Notes under the pieces: model-generated
Told to the model about the DNA's origin: nothing
Databases searched by the model: none
What the model saw: the letters and a program-made list of their open reading frames with translations, nothing else
Shown here: positions 46,476 through 56,600 of the stretch, piece by piece
How positions within the stretch are numbered: the first letter of the stretch is position 1
Layout: every line of letters starts with the position of its first letter
Made by a program: the position numbers and the translations under genes
Source of the DNA: Deltaproteobacteria bacterium
Lineage (GTDB): Bacteria > Desulfobacterota > Desulfuromonadia > Desulfuromonadales > JAAYDE01
Length of the DNA stretch: 60,560 nucleotides
Assembly (NCBI GenBank): GCA_016934985.1
Contig: JAFGRU010000043.1
Location: 1 to 60,560 of the forward strand
Direction: 5' to 3'

Positions 46476-46671
46476 CCGGGTTTCTGCCGGGTTTTACCGG
46501 GTTTTTTTGGGGGTACTCAGAGAATTTTGAATAAAAAAAACATTTTATATATGGGATAGGCCAGAAATAACCCGGAAACCCGGCAAAATCTCCGCAAATT
46601 AAGCATAACCATTTGATATTAAAAGGGAAAATCTTTCCGGGTTTTAATTTAGAAACCCGGAAATAACCCGG
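46476..46671. repeat. Iteron-like cluster of CCGGGTTT motifs, possible replication origin
   Basis: Eight CCGGGTT-type copies lie within 196 bases: direct at 46476, 46487, 46497 and 46637; inverted at 46569-46575, 46576-46583, 46653-46660 and 46665-46671. Several are 10-11 bases apart, about one helical turn, and an AT-rich stretch with A runs lies between groups. A dyad (TCCGGGTTT and its inverse) lies at 46636-46661. Next to a primase/helicase gene this looks like an origin. Confidence 0.65.
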
Positions 46672-46735
46672 ATACTAATAATTTCAAGCACTTATCTTAT
46701 CGATATCAATTTTTCAAAAACAAAGGAGGCAACAC

Positions 46736-47026
46736 ATGGAACCGGAAGAAAAGACCAACAGAGACAAAAAGATGAGTTTTTCCAGACGCCATTACCCGAA
46801 AGTAAAACCTCTACTTATAGGCAGGCTTTACGCCGATGGACATGGGATTTCAGTCTGGTGTCCGTACTGCAAAGATACTCACGAACACGGCTGGAACCCG
46901 AAGGAGCGGTCCGACGAGGTCGAGCACCGCCATGCTCACTGTACGGACCGCAAATCGCCCTTTAACGATGGCGGCTACTGGATCGGTATCGATCCTCGTG
47001 AAGCGAAGAAAGGGGGTGGTAAATGA
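46736..47026 (+). CDS. Small hypothetical protein with Cys/His zinc-binding-like motif
   Basis: A 96-residue protein with the motif WCPYCKDTHEHGW and later HRHAHCTDR, which could form a zinc-binding site. The N-terminus is basic. AAAGGAGG precedes the ATG at 46736. It overlaps the next small gene by four bases. No specific family is recognised; small zinc proteins are common in phage and satellite genomes. Confidence 0.7.
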   Translation: MEPEEKTNRDKKMSFSRRHYPKVKPLLIGRLYADGHGISVWCPYCKDTHEHGWNPKERSDEVEHRHAHCTDRKSPFNDGGYWIGIDPREAKKGGGK

Positions 47027-47268
47027 TGAATCTCACGCCCTGGATGAAAAAAACCCTCGCCCATTGGGAACAACATCGTCTGGAGATGGTAGAGCGGTTG
47101 ACGGCAGAGGGCAACCTTGAAGACGCGCTCGTACATGCTCACGGAAAAGCGAAGGAAGAAGTGGCGAAACGGATGCGGGCGGGTGAGAGTTTCCGCACCG
47201 CTAAGACAGCGGCACTGAATCGCTGGATGTTGTTTCTGCCTGAATCGGAAGTGCTGGAGATGTTTTAA
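47023..47268 (+). CDS. Small hypothetical protein
   Basis: An 81-residue, helical, charged protein (LTPWMKKTLAHWEQHRLEMV, AHGKAKEEVAKRMRAGESF). It overlaps the preceding gene as ATGA and precedes the terminase small subunit by 20 bases. No family recognised. Confidence 0.65.
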   Translation: MMNLTPWMKKTLAHWEQHRLEMVERLTAEGNLEDALVHAHGKAKEEVAKRMRAGESFRTAKTAALNRWMLFLPESEVLEMF

Positions 47269-47288
47269 CCACAAAGGAGGTCGGAATT

Positions 47289-47888
47289 ATGACCCGCAAG
47301 CTCACGGCTAGACAACAACGTTTTGTCGCCGAATACATCAAAAACCCGAACGCGACCCAGGCCGCTCTGAAGGCTGGGTATAAAGACGGGAGCATTGGTC
47401 GCCACCTCGTCACGAAAAAACACGTTTCCGAGGCCATTGCCGAACGGCAGGAGAAACTTCAAAAAGAGCTTGAGATTTCCCAGGAGCGGACCCTCAATGA
47501 AATCGCGGCGGCAGCGTTTCTCGATATCGGGGAGATTTTTGACGAGGCAGGGAACCTTCTGCACGTCGACCAAATACCGGAGGAAGCCCGTCGAGCCATA
47601 GCCTCTATCGAAACCGAGAAAATTACCCGAGGCAGGGGTGACGATGCAACACCCGTAACCATTCGAAAAATCCGCTTTCACGACAAATTAAAGGCCCTGG
47701 AACAACTGGCGAAGCACCTTGGCCTGTTCGTGGAGAAACACGAACACAGTGGCCCTAACGGTGGCCCCATCGAAACCAAGATCACTGATTTCCCGCCCAT
47801 CCCCAAGACCATTCAGGAGTGGGTTGAGCAACGTGAGGAGGCCGAGAAGGCCCGGAAGGCGCTTGAAGCGCCCCAAGAGGAAAAATAA
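47289..47888 (+). CDS. Phage terminase small subunit
   Basis: A 199-residue TerS-like protein. The N-terminal helix-turn-helix, KLTARQQRFVAEYIKNPN followed by ATQAALKAGY, is the common Terminase_2 signature and would bind a packaging site. The rest is helical with a proline-rich C-terminus (TDFPPIPKTIQEW). AAAGGAGG precedes the ATG. No large terminase subunit follows, so it may redirect another phage's packaging motor, as satellites do. That use is inference; the family call is firm. Confidence 0.88.
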   Translation: MTRKLTARQQRFVAEYIKNPNATQAALKAGYKDGSIGRHLVTKKHVSEAIAERQEKLQKELEISQERTLNEIAAAAFLDIGEIFDEAGNLLHVDQIPEEARRAIASIETEKITRGRGDDATPVTIRKIRFHDKLKALEQLAKHLGLFVEKHEHSGPNGGPIETKITDFPPIPKTIQEWVEQREEAEKARKALEAPQEEK

Positions 47889-47965
47889 TCAAAGGTTCGC
47901 CGGTTAGCTGCCCCTTACGTGCGCCCGACCCCCTGAACCAAACATAACAACGAAAGGACACAACC

Positions 47966-49363
47966 ATGACAGACCAACTCAGTACCAAAGAACAGGTGGA
48001 AACCTTTATATCCGACCGGATATTGGAATCCAATGAAAACCTCAACGATGCCTGGGCGATCCTGGAGCCGTTCATTTTACAGGTTCAGAACGCCTTTACC
48101 TCTGTGGACGTGCCGGACGTGCCGACCGGAGAGATCGAATTCCCGGAATACAACTTCGACCCCTCCGCAATCTCCGATGTCCCGAGTGCGCCGGATACCA
48201 CCATCGATTCGTCAGCCATTATCGATCCGACCCTGGAACGGGTGGATGTCGATGACATCCAAATCGGCGCGGCTCCAACCTTCACAGGGGAGGCCCCGGA
48301 AACCTCTCTGGTCTATACGGAGGAGGAATACGTTAGCGGGCTTCTGGATTTCTACATCGCCAAACTGGAGACAGATATCCAGGGCGGGACCGGTATCTCT
48401 TCCCAAGCGGAACAGGCCATCTATGACCGGGCCAGGAGACGCCTTGAGCAGGACTACGAGGCCCGATCCAACGAAATCCGCGATCAGTACGCTTCAATGG
48501 GCTGGATGATGCCGGTCGGCCCGATGAACCTCAAGCTCGATCAGGCCCGGCGGGAATACGAACGCCGGCTGGATGACCTGAACCGGGATATCGTGGTTCA
48601 AACGAGCAATCTGGAGCAGGAAAACCGGAAGATTATCGAGGACGGCACCAGCAAGCTCCAGGCGATCCTGGTCGATCTCCACAACCAGAAACGGAACCGG
48701 CTCCTGGATGTGGCGAAATCGACCATCGCATATGCCGTGGAGGTTTACAATGCCCGCGTTTCAGGCTTCAAGACCCTGATGGAGGCTTTCAAGGTTGAGG
48801 CCGACGTGGAAATCGCCCGAATCAACGCCCAACTGGAACGGAACAAGACCGCGGCTCAGACCTACGCGGCTGAGTTGGAAGCCAAGCGGATTGATGTTAC
48901 CACCATGATCGAGGAGGCCAAGGCCAAGGCGGATGTCTACCGTTCCCTGGTGGGCGGATACGAGGCCCGGACCCGTCTTTTGGCGACGGTCGAGGACGTG
49001 AAGCTGAAAGAGTTCAGCGCCAAGGGCGATCAGGCGGTTAAGAACGCTGAAATCCTCCTCAAACAAGCCGAGGTTGCTATCCAGGCGGCCATGAATAAGC
49101 TGGCTATGCAGGTGGAGGCTTCCAAGACAGGGGCCAGTGTGGCGGCTCAGATCATCGCTTCCGCCCTCAACAGCGTCAATACTTCGGCCAGTCTCGGATT
49201 CAGCGGCTCCTACAGCCACGGTCACAGCTACGACGAAACCAAAGAGACTCCCGAAGGGACGAAGAGAAGTGTCAGTATCAGTTATGACTCAGCTAAGCCC
49301 ATTGAAGCTGCCGCTTTCGAAAATTTGCAGGACGATATCCTGGAGAATGTCCCGGACGCTTGA
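47966..49363 (+). CDS. Virion-like coiled-coil protein (phage structural/ejection type)
   Basis: A 465-residue protein with a long central helical region (about 130-400) containing repeated charged heptads (RARRRLEQDYEARSNEIRDQ, YERRLDDLNRDIVVQTSNLE) and the motif ASMGWMMPVGPM. That layout resembles tail- or ejection-associated phage virion proteins I recall, though the exact family is uncertain. A low-complexity acidic N-terminus (about 45-110) and a Ser/Gly/His-rich tail (SGSYSHGHSY) are present. AAAGGA precedes the ATG. No portal or capsid gene accompanies it. Confidence 0.55.
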   Translation: MTDQLSTKEQVETFISDRILESNENLNDAWAILEPFILQVQNAFTSVDVPDVPTGEIEFPEYNFDPSAISDVPSAPDTTIDSSAIIDPTLERVDVDDIQIGAAPTFTGEAPETSLVYTEEEYVSGLLDFYIAKLETDIQGGTGISSQAEQAIYDRARRRLEQDYEARSNEIRDQYASMGWMMPVGPMNLKLDQARREYERRLDDLNRDIVVQTSNLEQENRKIIEDGTSKLQAILVDLHNQKRNRLLDVAKSTIAYAVEVYNARVSGFKTLMEAFKVEADVEIARINAQLERNKTAAQTYAAELEAKRIDVTTMIEEAKAKADVYRSLVGGYEARTRLLATVEDVKLKEFSAKGDQAVKNAEILLKQAEVAIQAAMNKLAMQVEASKTGASVAAQIIASALNSVNTSASLGFSGSYSHGHSYDETKETPEGTKRSVSISYDSAKPIEAAAFENLQDDILENVPDA

Positions 49364-49518
49364 TTATCTGACCCGTTATTTCCCGTCGCGGTTTTTTAAA
49401 GGTAATTGCCTGATGCCTCATATTGTTGACAGGTATTAAAAATGAGGGTAGTTTAAGGCGGATTTAATCTTGATACCCGGAGGATGAGGTGATTGTCCTA
49501 GATGGAAATTTTGATGAA

Positions 49519-49561
49519 TAAAAAACCGCTTTGAGGTCTAGTTGACCCCGGCGGTTTTTTT
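49519..49561 (+). terminator. Rho-independent terminator after the virion-like gene
   Basis: ACCGC/GCGGT base stem flanked by A and T runs, with an inner GGTC/GACC stem. It separates the phage-like part from hsdM. The other bases of the 217-base gap show nothing. Confidence 0.8.
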
Positions 49562-49580
49562 ATATTGATGGGAAATATTT

Positions 49581-51077
49581 ATGATAACAGGCGACATCAG
49601 ATCCAAAGTCGACCGCATCTGGGATACGATGTGGTCAGGGGGAATATCCAACCCTCTTTCTGTCATAGAGCAGCTTACCTACCTGCTTTTTATCAAACGG
49701 CTGGACGAACTACATACCCTCCGTGAGCGCAAAGCCGCCCGTACCGGGAAACCCATTGAGGAACCGATCTTCAAGCCGGATCAGGACAACCTGCGTTGGT
49801 CGCGCTTCAAGGAAACCGCCCCGGAAAAGATGTTTGCTACCGTTCGCGACGAAGTCTTCCCATTCATCAAGACCCTGGGGAGAAACGGCGGCGAGGAGGC
49901 CGAAGGGGACTCCACCTACAGCCACCACATGAAGGACGCGCTCTTTATGATGCCGACGCCCCGTGTTCTGGCGAACGTCGTCGATCAGCTTGACAGCATC
50001 GACATGTCCGACAGCGACACCAAGGGCGATCTTTACGAGTATATGCTGAGTAAAATTGCATCCGCCGGGCAGAACGGCCAGTTTCGGACGCCGCGCCATA
50101 TTATCAAACTGATGGTGGAGATGACCGACCCAAAGCCCAAGGATTTGATCTGTGACCCGGCCTGTGGTACGGCGGGTTTTCTCATCGCCGCATCTGAATA
50201 TCTACGCCACCACCATGGAGATGCGATATACAAGACCGAAGCCTCCCGTCGCCGATTTAACGAGGGGACTTTTCACGGTTACGATTTTGATTCGACCATG
50301 CTCCGTATCGGCAGCATGAACATGCTGCTGCACGGGGTGGAGAATCCCGACATCCGCTACAAGGATTCCCTGGCCCAGGCCGACGAACTGGAGGAGGAAA
50401 AATATGCTCTGGTTCTCGCCAATCCGCCCTTTGCGGGCAGTCTCGACTATGAATCCACCGCCAAGGACCTGCTCCAGATCGTCAAGACCAAAAAGACCGA
50501 GCTGCTTTTTCTCGCCCTGTTTCTGCGCCTGCTTCAGACCGGGGGCCGCGCCGCGGTTATCGTTCCGGATGGCGTGCTCTTCGGTTCCAGTAAAGCGCAC
50601 AAGACCCTCCGCAAGATTCTGGTTGAAAATCAGAAGCTGGATGCCGTTATTTCTATGCCCTCCGGTGTTTTTAAGCCCTATGCCGGGGTTTCAACGGCTA
50701 TTTTGCTCTTCACCAAGACCAATTCCGGCGGCACTGACCAGGTCTGGTTCTACGACATGCAGCGGGACGGGTTTTCCCTCGACGACAAACGCACCCCGCA
50801 GCCGGACAAAAGCGACCTGCCCGACATTCTGACCCGTTGGCAGGATTACCGCGCTGGTAACGAGACCGAGGCCCAGCGCAAGCGCACCGAGCCGAGTTTC
50901 CTGGTTCCCAAGGACGAGATCGCTGCCAACGACTATGACCTCTCCATCAACCGCTACAAGGAGGTGGAGTATGAGGCCGTGGAGTATGACCCCCCGCAGA
51001 AAATTCTCGCCCGGTTGGCTCGGTTGGAGGCGGAGATCGCCGAGGGGCGGAAGGAGTTGGAGGGGTTGTTAGGGTGA
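49581..51077 (+). CDS. hsdM: Type I restriction-modification system, methylase subunit
   Basis: HsdM, the N6-adenine methylase subunit. The 498-residue protein has the N-terminal helical domain (DTMWSGGISNPLSVIEQLTY), SAM motif I LICDPACGTAGFLI (about 190-202), and catalytic motif IV ALVLANPPFAGSL (NPPF 281-284). Its stop overlaps hsdS as GTGA. It works with HsdS for modification and with both HsdS and HsdR for cleavage. Confidence 0.97.
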   Translation: MITGDIRSKVDRIWDTMWSGGISNPLSVIEQLTYLLFIKRLDELHTLRERKAARTGKPIEEPIFKPDQDNLRWSRFKETAPEKMFATVRDEVFPFIKTLGRNGGEEAEGDSTYSHHMKDALFMMPTPRVLANVVDQLDSIDMSDSDTKGDLYEYMLSKIASAGQNGQFRTPRHIIKLMVEMTDPKPKDLICDPACGTAGFLIAASEYLRHHHGDAIYKTEASRRRFNEGTFHGYDFDSTMLRIGSMNMLLHGVENPDIRYKDSLAQADELEEEKYALVLANPPFAGSLDYESTAKDLLQIVKTKKTELLFLALFLRLLQTGGRAAVIVPDGVLFGSSKAHKTLRKILVENQKLDAVISMPSGVFKPYAGVSTAILLFTKTNSGGTDQVWFYDMQRDGFSLDDKRTPQPDKSDLPDILTRWQDYRAGNETEAQRKRTEPSFLVPKDEIAANDYDLSINRYKEVEYEAVEYDPPQKILARLARLEAEIAEGRKELEGLLG

Positions 51078-52273
51078 TCCACAGGGCAGTTAAAATAAAA
51101 GATGTCGCAGAGGTCAACCCTCGTCTGGCAACCAACTCTAAACCTGACATGGACGAGTTGGTCAGTTTCGTTCCAATGGCTGGGGTTTCAGAAAAATCTT
51201 TGTCAATCGAGGCACCTGTAGATCGGCCTTACTCTGAGGTGTCCAAGGGCTTTACCCCATTCCAAAGGGGGGACATCATTATCGCCAAAATTACGCCATG
51301 CTTTGAAAATGGCAAGATGGCGTATACCAACAATTTACCGCAAAAACTCGGCTTCGGCTCTACAGAGTTTCACGTGTTAAGGCCCGGTGATGCCCTCAAC
51401 GGTGGCTACCTTTTTCATCTTCTGAGAGGGCCATATGTTCGGCGGGCTGGCGAGATGAAAATGAAAGGAGCTGCGGGCCAAAGGCGAGTTCCTGCAGAAT
51501 TTTTTGCTAACCTGATAATCCCCCTCCCACCCCTCCCCGAGCAAAAGCGTATCGCGGCAATTCTGGATGCGGCGGACGCCTTGCGCGCCAAGCGCCGCGA
51601 GTCCTTTGCCCAACTCGACACCCTGATTCAATCCACCTTCCTCAACATGTTCGGCGACCCCGTAACCAATCCGAAGGGGTGGGAGCAGAAACGTCTAGGA
51701 TCGATATGCGATGTTGGGTCGAGTAAACGTGTTTTTGTGAATGAACTTGTTGAGGCGGGGGTGCCGTTTTATAGGGGAACGGAAGTCGGGCAATTAGGTG
51801 ATGGTCAATCCGTAGAACCCAGCCTTTTTATTACGAAGGAACATTATGAAAGGTTGAAAGCTCAATCGGGTGTCCCTTGCAAAGGCGACTTACTATTGCC
51901 GTCCATTTGCCCTGACGGTCGGATTTACTTAGTGGGAAACGATGAGCCGTTTTATTTCAAAGATGGCCGGGTACTTTGGATCAAGTCGGGTAGTTTACAG
52001 ATCAATAGCGTTTTTCTGAGATACCACTTGAAACGGTTGTTTTTTGCCGACTATTCCAAAATTGCATCTGGGACAACTTTTGCCGAGCTGAAGATATTCG
52101 CCCTGAAAGACCTTGTTGTCCATGTTCCACCGGTTCATCAACAGGAACGCTTCGCCGCCATAGTCGAATCCATCGAACGCCAGAAAGCACGAATGCGCTC
52201 CCACCTGGCCGAACTCGATACTCTATTCACCTCCCTCCAGTCCCGAGTCTTTAAAGGGAATCTCTGCCCATGA
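51074..52273 (+). CDS. hsdS: Type I restriction-modification system, specificity subunit
   Basis: HsdS sets the DNA target. The 399-residue protein has two target-recognition domains, each followed by a conserved helical spacer: LIIPLPPLPEQKRIAAILDA (about 150-170) and LVVHVPPVHQQERFAAIVES (about 345-365). TRD1 covers about 1-150 and TRD2 about 200-345. Start is GTG overlapping hsdM. The target sequence cannot be predicted here. Confidence 0.95.
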   Translation: MIHRAVKIKDVAEVNPRLATNSKPDMDELVSFVPMAGVSEKSLSIEAPVDRPYSEVSKGFTPFQRGDIIIAKITPCFENGKMAYTNNLPQKLGFGSTEFHVLRPGDALNGGYLFHLLRGPYVRRAGEMKMKGAAGQRRVPAEFFANLIIPLPPLPEQKRIAAILDAADALRAKRRESFAQLDTLIQSTFLNMFGDPVTNPKGWEQKRLGSICDVGSSKRVFVNELVEAGVPFYRGTEVGQLGDGQSVEPSLFITKEHYERLKAQSGVPCKGDLLLPSICPDGRIYLVGNDEPFYFKDGRVLWIKSGSLQINSVFLRYHLKRLFFADYSKIASGTTFAELKIFALKDLVVHVPPVHQQERFAAIVESIERQKARMRSHLAELDTLFTSLQSRVFKGNLCP

Positions 52274-52331
52274 GTGGAATAGAGTCTAAAAGGTTTCAGC
52301 AGCCGGATAAACCAGCAAGCAGGGGTATAGC

Positions 52332-53030
52332 ATGAATTTCGAAGTCTATTGCGATGAAGCCCACCCTGATGTTTTTACTAGCAAAAAATCACCTGTCCAG
52401 TTTCTGATGATTGGCAGCCTCTGGCTGCCGACGGATCTTCGCAATGAAATCAAACAAAATATACATGAACTTCGACAACAGCATCAGGCTTGGGGTGAAA
52501 TTAAATGGAGCAAGGTTTCACCCAATCGACAGAAATTTTACCTGGCTCTAATTGACCTATTTTTCGACTACGCAAACGACCTTCGGTTTCGTTGTATCGC
52601 TGTTGACAGGCGACAGGTTGATTTAAAATTTCACGACAACGATGGTGAGTTGGGTTTTTACAAATTCTATTATCAGTTGCTGCATCACTGGATACTAGAC
52701 TCCAACGAATACAATATATTCTGTGATATTAAAAGCAATCGCGACCCCAGTCGTTTGCCTGTTTTGCAGCGTTGTCTGGCGCGGGCTAACCTCAGTTCAC
52801 AAATCACCAATATCCAGTCGCTTCCTTCCCGTGAGGTGGTTCTGATACAACTGTGCGATCTTCTGCTGGGTGCGGCTAGCAGCCGTATTAATGAAACGTT
52901 AAACGACGGGACAGCCAAGGCAGCGTTGGTTCGTCATCTTGAAAAGGGCCTGGGAAGGCGTCTCTCTCCTACCCCTAAGGCAGAGGAAAAGTATAATATT
53001 TTTCGTATTCAGCTGCATGGGGGTTGGTAA
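52332..53030 (+). CDS. DUF3800 protein inside the hsd operon
   Basis: A 232-residue protein of the DUF3800 family, an RNase H-like fold common near restriction and phage genes. It starts MNFEVYCDEAHPDV (Asp8 in the first strand), then EIKWSKVSPNRQKFYLALID, YNIFCDIKSNRD and LIQLCDLLLGAASSRIN. The acidic residues fit a metal-dependent nuclease-like site, which is inference. It lies 58 bases after hsdS and its stop overlaps the next start (TAATG). Confidence 0.85.
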   Translation: MNFEVYCDEAHPDVFTSKKSPVQFLMIGSLWLPTDLRNEIKQNIHELRQQHQAWGEIKWSKVSPNRQKFYLALIDLFFDYANDLRFRCIAVDRRQVDLKFHDNDGELGFYKFYYQLLHHWILDSNEYNIFCDIKSNRDPSRLPVLQRCLARANLSSQITNIQSLPSREVVLIQLCDLLLGAASSRINETLNDGTAKAALVRHLEKGLGRRLSPTPKAEEKYNIFRIQLHGGW

Positions 53031-53512
53031 TGGCCCTGCCACCCTTGGTTTTTTACGCCACAGTTTCTGAATACCGAAGTCACTACTTGAACGCCTACTG
53101 CCGCGCTAAGATACAAACGTTTGACGGAATTCGGGTTTATTTTTCGCCGGACAGGTTCGGGCATGCTTTTTATGAAAGTACCAGCCGGGATGGTTTCAAG
53201 GACGCTTTTTCCCAAGAACGTGCGCAAAGGATGGACTGGATCAGGGCAACGCTTGAAAGTCCTGACGCGGTTTTATTCCAGGGATGGGACAAGAAGGCAC
53301 GACAGTACGATGGGACGCGTCGTGTCGCAGTTGTCTATGAAGATTTCGTGGTTGTCGTCCAGATGAGAATAGACAAGAGGGATCGGTTGAAAGCCAATTT
53401 TGTGACTTGTTATCAGGCAGATAACAGTATTCACCGTGTCGGACAGTCCCCCAACTGGTCTTATACGGACTGTTTACAGAAGCTGTCCAGAAGCCGGGGA
53501 CAGGGCCGCTAG
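53030..53512 (+). CDS. Possible BECR-fold (PBECR-like) RNase next to DUF3800
   Basis: A 160-residue protein whose pattern resembles phage-type Barnase-EndoU-ColicinE5/D-RelE (BECR) nucleases: YFSPDRFGHAFYESTSRD (His in FGHAFY), RMDWIRATLESPDAVLF, and VAVVYEDFVVVVQMRIDKRD followed by LKANFVTCYQADNS. The class call is moderate and no catalytic assignment is certain. Its start overlaps the DUF3800 stop, so the two are a coupled pair. They sit between hsdS and hsdR, an unusual place. Confidence 0.55.
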   Translation: MALPPLVFYATVSEYRSHYLNAYCRAKIQTFDGIRVYFSPDRFGHAFYESTSRDGFKDAFSQERAQRMDWIRATLESPDAVLFQGWDKKARQYDGTRRVAVVYEDFVVVVQMRIDKRDRLKANFVTCYQADNSIHRVGQSPNWSYTDCLQKLSRSRGQGR

Positions 53513-53521
53513 ACATAAAAA

Positions 53522-53553
53522 AACCGCTGATTCGCTACGCGGGTTCAGCGGTT
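53522..53553. repeat. Hairpin in the gap before hsdR
   Basis: A 9-bp stem (AACCGCTGA 53522-53530 with 53545-53553) preceded by an A run on the plus strand, so it would terminate minus-strand transcripts, though no minus gene is seen. The gap also holds AACCT/AGGTT at about 53556-53569 and the palindrome GCCGATCGGC at about 53574-53583. Confidence 0.6.
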
Positions 53554-53682
53554 GAAACCTCGATAGGTTCAAAGCCGATCGGCAGTGAACTCATATATTA
53601 CATTTAATCTTTGCGATGCCGATTGTCAAGACAATTATTAAGTCACAGGACACTCTTTTCTTGATGCAAATATAGGACCGTT

Positions 53683-56600
53683 ATGAGCAATTTCGCTTTT
53701 ATTCCTAAAGAGTTTCGCGATATTGCAGAATCCGCCAAAAGGGCCGAGGGCCACATCATGGGCGACCCCCGCGCTGCCTGTTTTCACACACGTTTCACCC
53801 TGGAGGCCATTGTCCACTGGCTTTACCGCCACGACCTCTCTCTGTGCATGCCCTACGACCAGAACCTCGGGGCGCTGCTGCACGAACCCACCTTTCAGAA
53901 CCTGATTCCGCAGCCGGTATTCCAGAAGGCGCGGGTCATCCAGAAGGTGGGTAACCAGGCGGTGCATAGCCAGCAACCAATCCGGCAATTCGACGCCCTG
54001 CAGGTAGTCAAGGAGTTGCACCACATCTGCTACTGGCTGGTGCGCACCTATACGCCCAACGCTTCACGACAAGGGGCGGCCTGGCAGGATGAACGGGTGC
54101 CGCCCGCAGCCGCCGACATTGAGGTGGTGCCGCGCCAGGAGCTGGAAGCCCTGGAAAAACGCCTGGCTGAACAAAACGCTGAGGCGCTCAAAAACCAAAA
54201 GGAGCGGGATGTTCTCGATACCGAACTCCAGGGCTTGCGGGAAAAACTTGCTCAGATTCGCGCCGAATCCGAAAAGCAGCCGGACCCTCATGATTATTCC
54301 GAGGCCGAAACCCGCCATTATCTCATCGACGTGGACCTCAAGCGCGCCGGGTGGCCCCTTGACCAGACCCGCGACCGCGAGTACGAAGTCACCGGTATGC
54401 CCAACAACAAAAGGCTTGGATATGCCGATTATGTGCTCTGGGGGGACGACGGGAAGCCCCTGGCCGTGGTCGAGGCCAAAAAGACCACTGTGGACCCGGC
54501 GGTGGGCCAGCAACAGGCGAAACTCTATGCCGATTGCCTGGAAAGGATGCACGGCCAGCGCCCTGTAATTTTCTACACCAACGGCTATGTCACCTGGATC
54601 TGGGACGATGTAAACTATCCGCCCCGCCGGACAGCAGGCTTCTATAAAAAAGACGAGCTGTCCCGCTTGGTTTTGCGCCGCAGCCAACGGCAGAATCTCG
54701 ACGTGGCCCAGGTAAAGGAGGCCATCGCCGGGCGTTACTACCAGAAACGGGCTATCGGTTCCATTTCCGAACAGTTCACCTCCGCCCGCCGCAAGGCGCT
54801 CCTGGTGATGGCTACAGGGACGGGTAAGACCCGAACCGCCATCGCCCTGGTGGATGTGCTGCAAAGGGCGGGCTGGGTGAAGCGCGCTCTTTTCCTGGCC
54901 GACCGCGTATCCCTGGTCAATCAGGCGTGTAATGCCTTCAAGGCCCACCTGCCGGAATCGAGCCCGGTGAACTTGGTTACCGAGAAGGATACCGAAGGGC
55001 GGGTTTACGTCTGCACCTATCCCACCATGATGGGGCTTATCGACCAGAACGACGGAGGGGAAGCCCGCTTCGGGGTCGGCCATTTCGATCTGGTCATTAT
55101 CGACGAGGCGCATCGCTCCGTTTATCAGAAATACGGCGCTATCTTCCGCTACTTCGACTCTCTCCTTGTGGGCCTGACCGCGACGCCCCGCGAGGAGGTG
55201 GACAAAAATACCTACGACCTCTTCGATCTTGAACCGGGTGTACCGACCGACGCCTATGAGTTGTCAGAGGCGGTGTCCGACGGTTTTCTTGTACCACCCC
55301 GGGTGCAACAGGTGGACTTGCGCTTTCCCCGTGAAGGGATCGACTACAATTCCCTGAGCGAAGAGGAAAAGGAACAATGGGAAAGCCTTGACTGGGGCGA
55401 CAGTGTTGAGCCGGGTACGCTGCCCGACCGGGTGAACGCCGCTGCCGTAAACAGTTGGCTCTTCAACAAGGATACGGTGGACAAGGTGCTCCAACACCTC
55501 ATGGAGCACGGCCACAGGGTCGAGGGCGGGGATCGGCTGGCTAAGACGATCATCTTTGCGCGCAACCATGACCACGCCCAGTTCATCGAAGAGCGATTCA
55601 ACCACCATTATCCCCACTACAAGGGCCACTTTGCCCGTGTCATTGACAACTACGCCAAATATCCCCAGAGCCTTATCGACGATTTCACCCAAAAGGACAA
55701 GGCACCGCATATCGCCGTCTCGGTGGATATGCTGGATACCGGCATCGATGTGCCGGAGGTGGCAAACTTGGTGTTCTTCAAGCCGGTTTACTCGAAGATA
55801 AAGTTCTGGCAGATGATCGGGCGGGGGACACGACTGTGCCCTGACCTCTTTGGACCGGAGGACGATAAACAAGATTTCCGGGTATTCGACTTCTGTTTCA
55901 ACTTCGACTTCTTCCGCGAAAATCCCGAAGGCATTAACGCCAGTGACAGCGCCCCCTTGGGTACCCGGCTTTTTCGCGCCCGTGTGCAACTTCTCGGACA
56001 TATTCAGGCCAATCCCGAGCTGGACCCGGAAGCCGAGCTTCAAAGTTCACTTAAGGAAGGACTACACGGGGAAGTGGCGGCCATGAACCCGGAAAACTTC
56101 ATTGTGCGGATGCACCTGGAAGCGGTGGAACGTTTTCAGAAGCGCGGGGAGTGGGAGACACTCGGCGAAGCTGAACGCGATACCCTGCAACGGGAAGTCG
56201 CGGGTCTGCCGTCGGAGATCGACACCGACGACATCGAATCCCGCCTTTTCGACCTCACCGCCCTGCGGATGCAACTGGCTTTGGCCGAGGGGAATGGGGA
56301 CAGCTTGGAGACCCACCGGCGGCGGGTTGTGGAGATCGCCATGCTGTTGGAGGAGAAGACGGCCATCTCAGCGGTGGCGGCTCAACTTGAATACCTTGCC
56401 GCTTTGCAGGAAACCGTCTTCTGGGAAGGTATCGGGCTGTCTGGGTTGGAAGAGATGCGCGTTCGCCTGCGGACACTGGTTCCCTTCCTTGATAAGAAAA
56501 AGCGAAAGATTGTTTTCACCGACTTCAAGGATGATGTATTAGGGATACGTGATGAAGAGGCAGTTTTTATCCCAAAAATGACCGGCGTGCAATACGAGAA

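Noticed and set aside
54064..55113. 349-codon minus-strand frame opposite hsdR
   Set aside because: hsdR motifs are clear on the plus strand.
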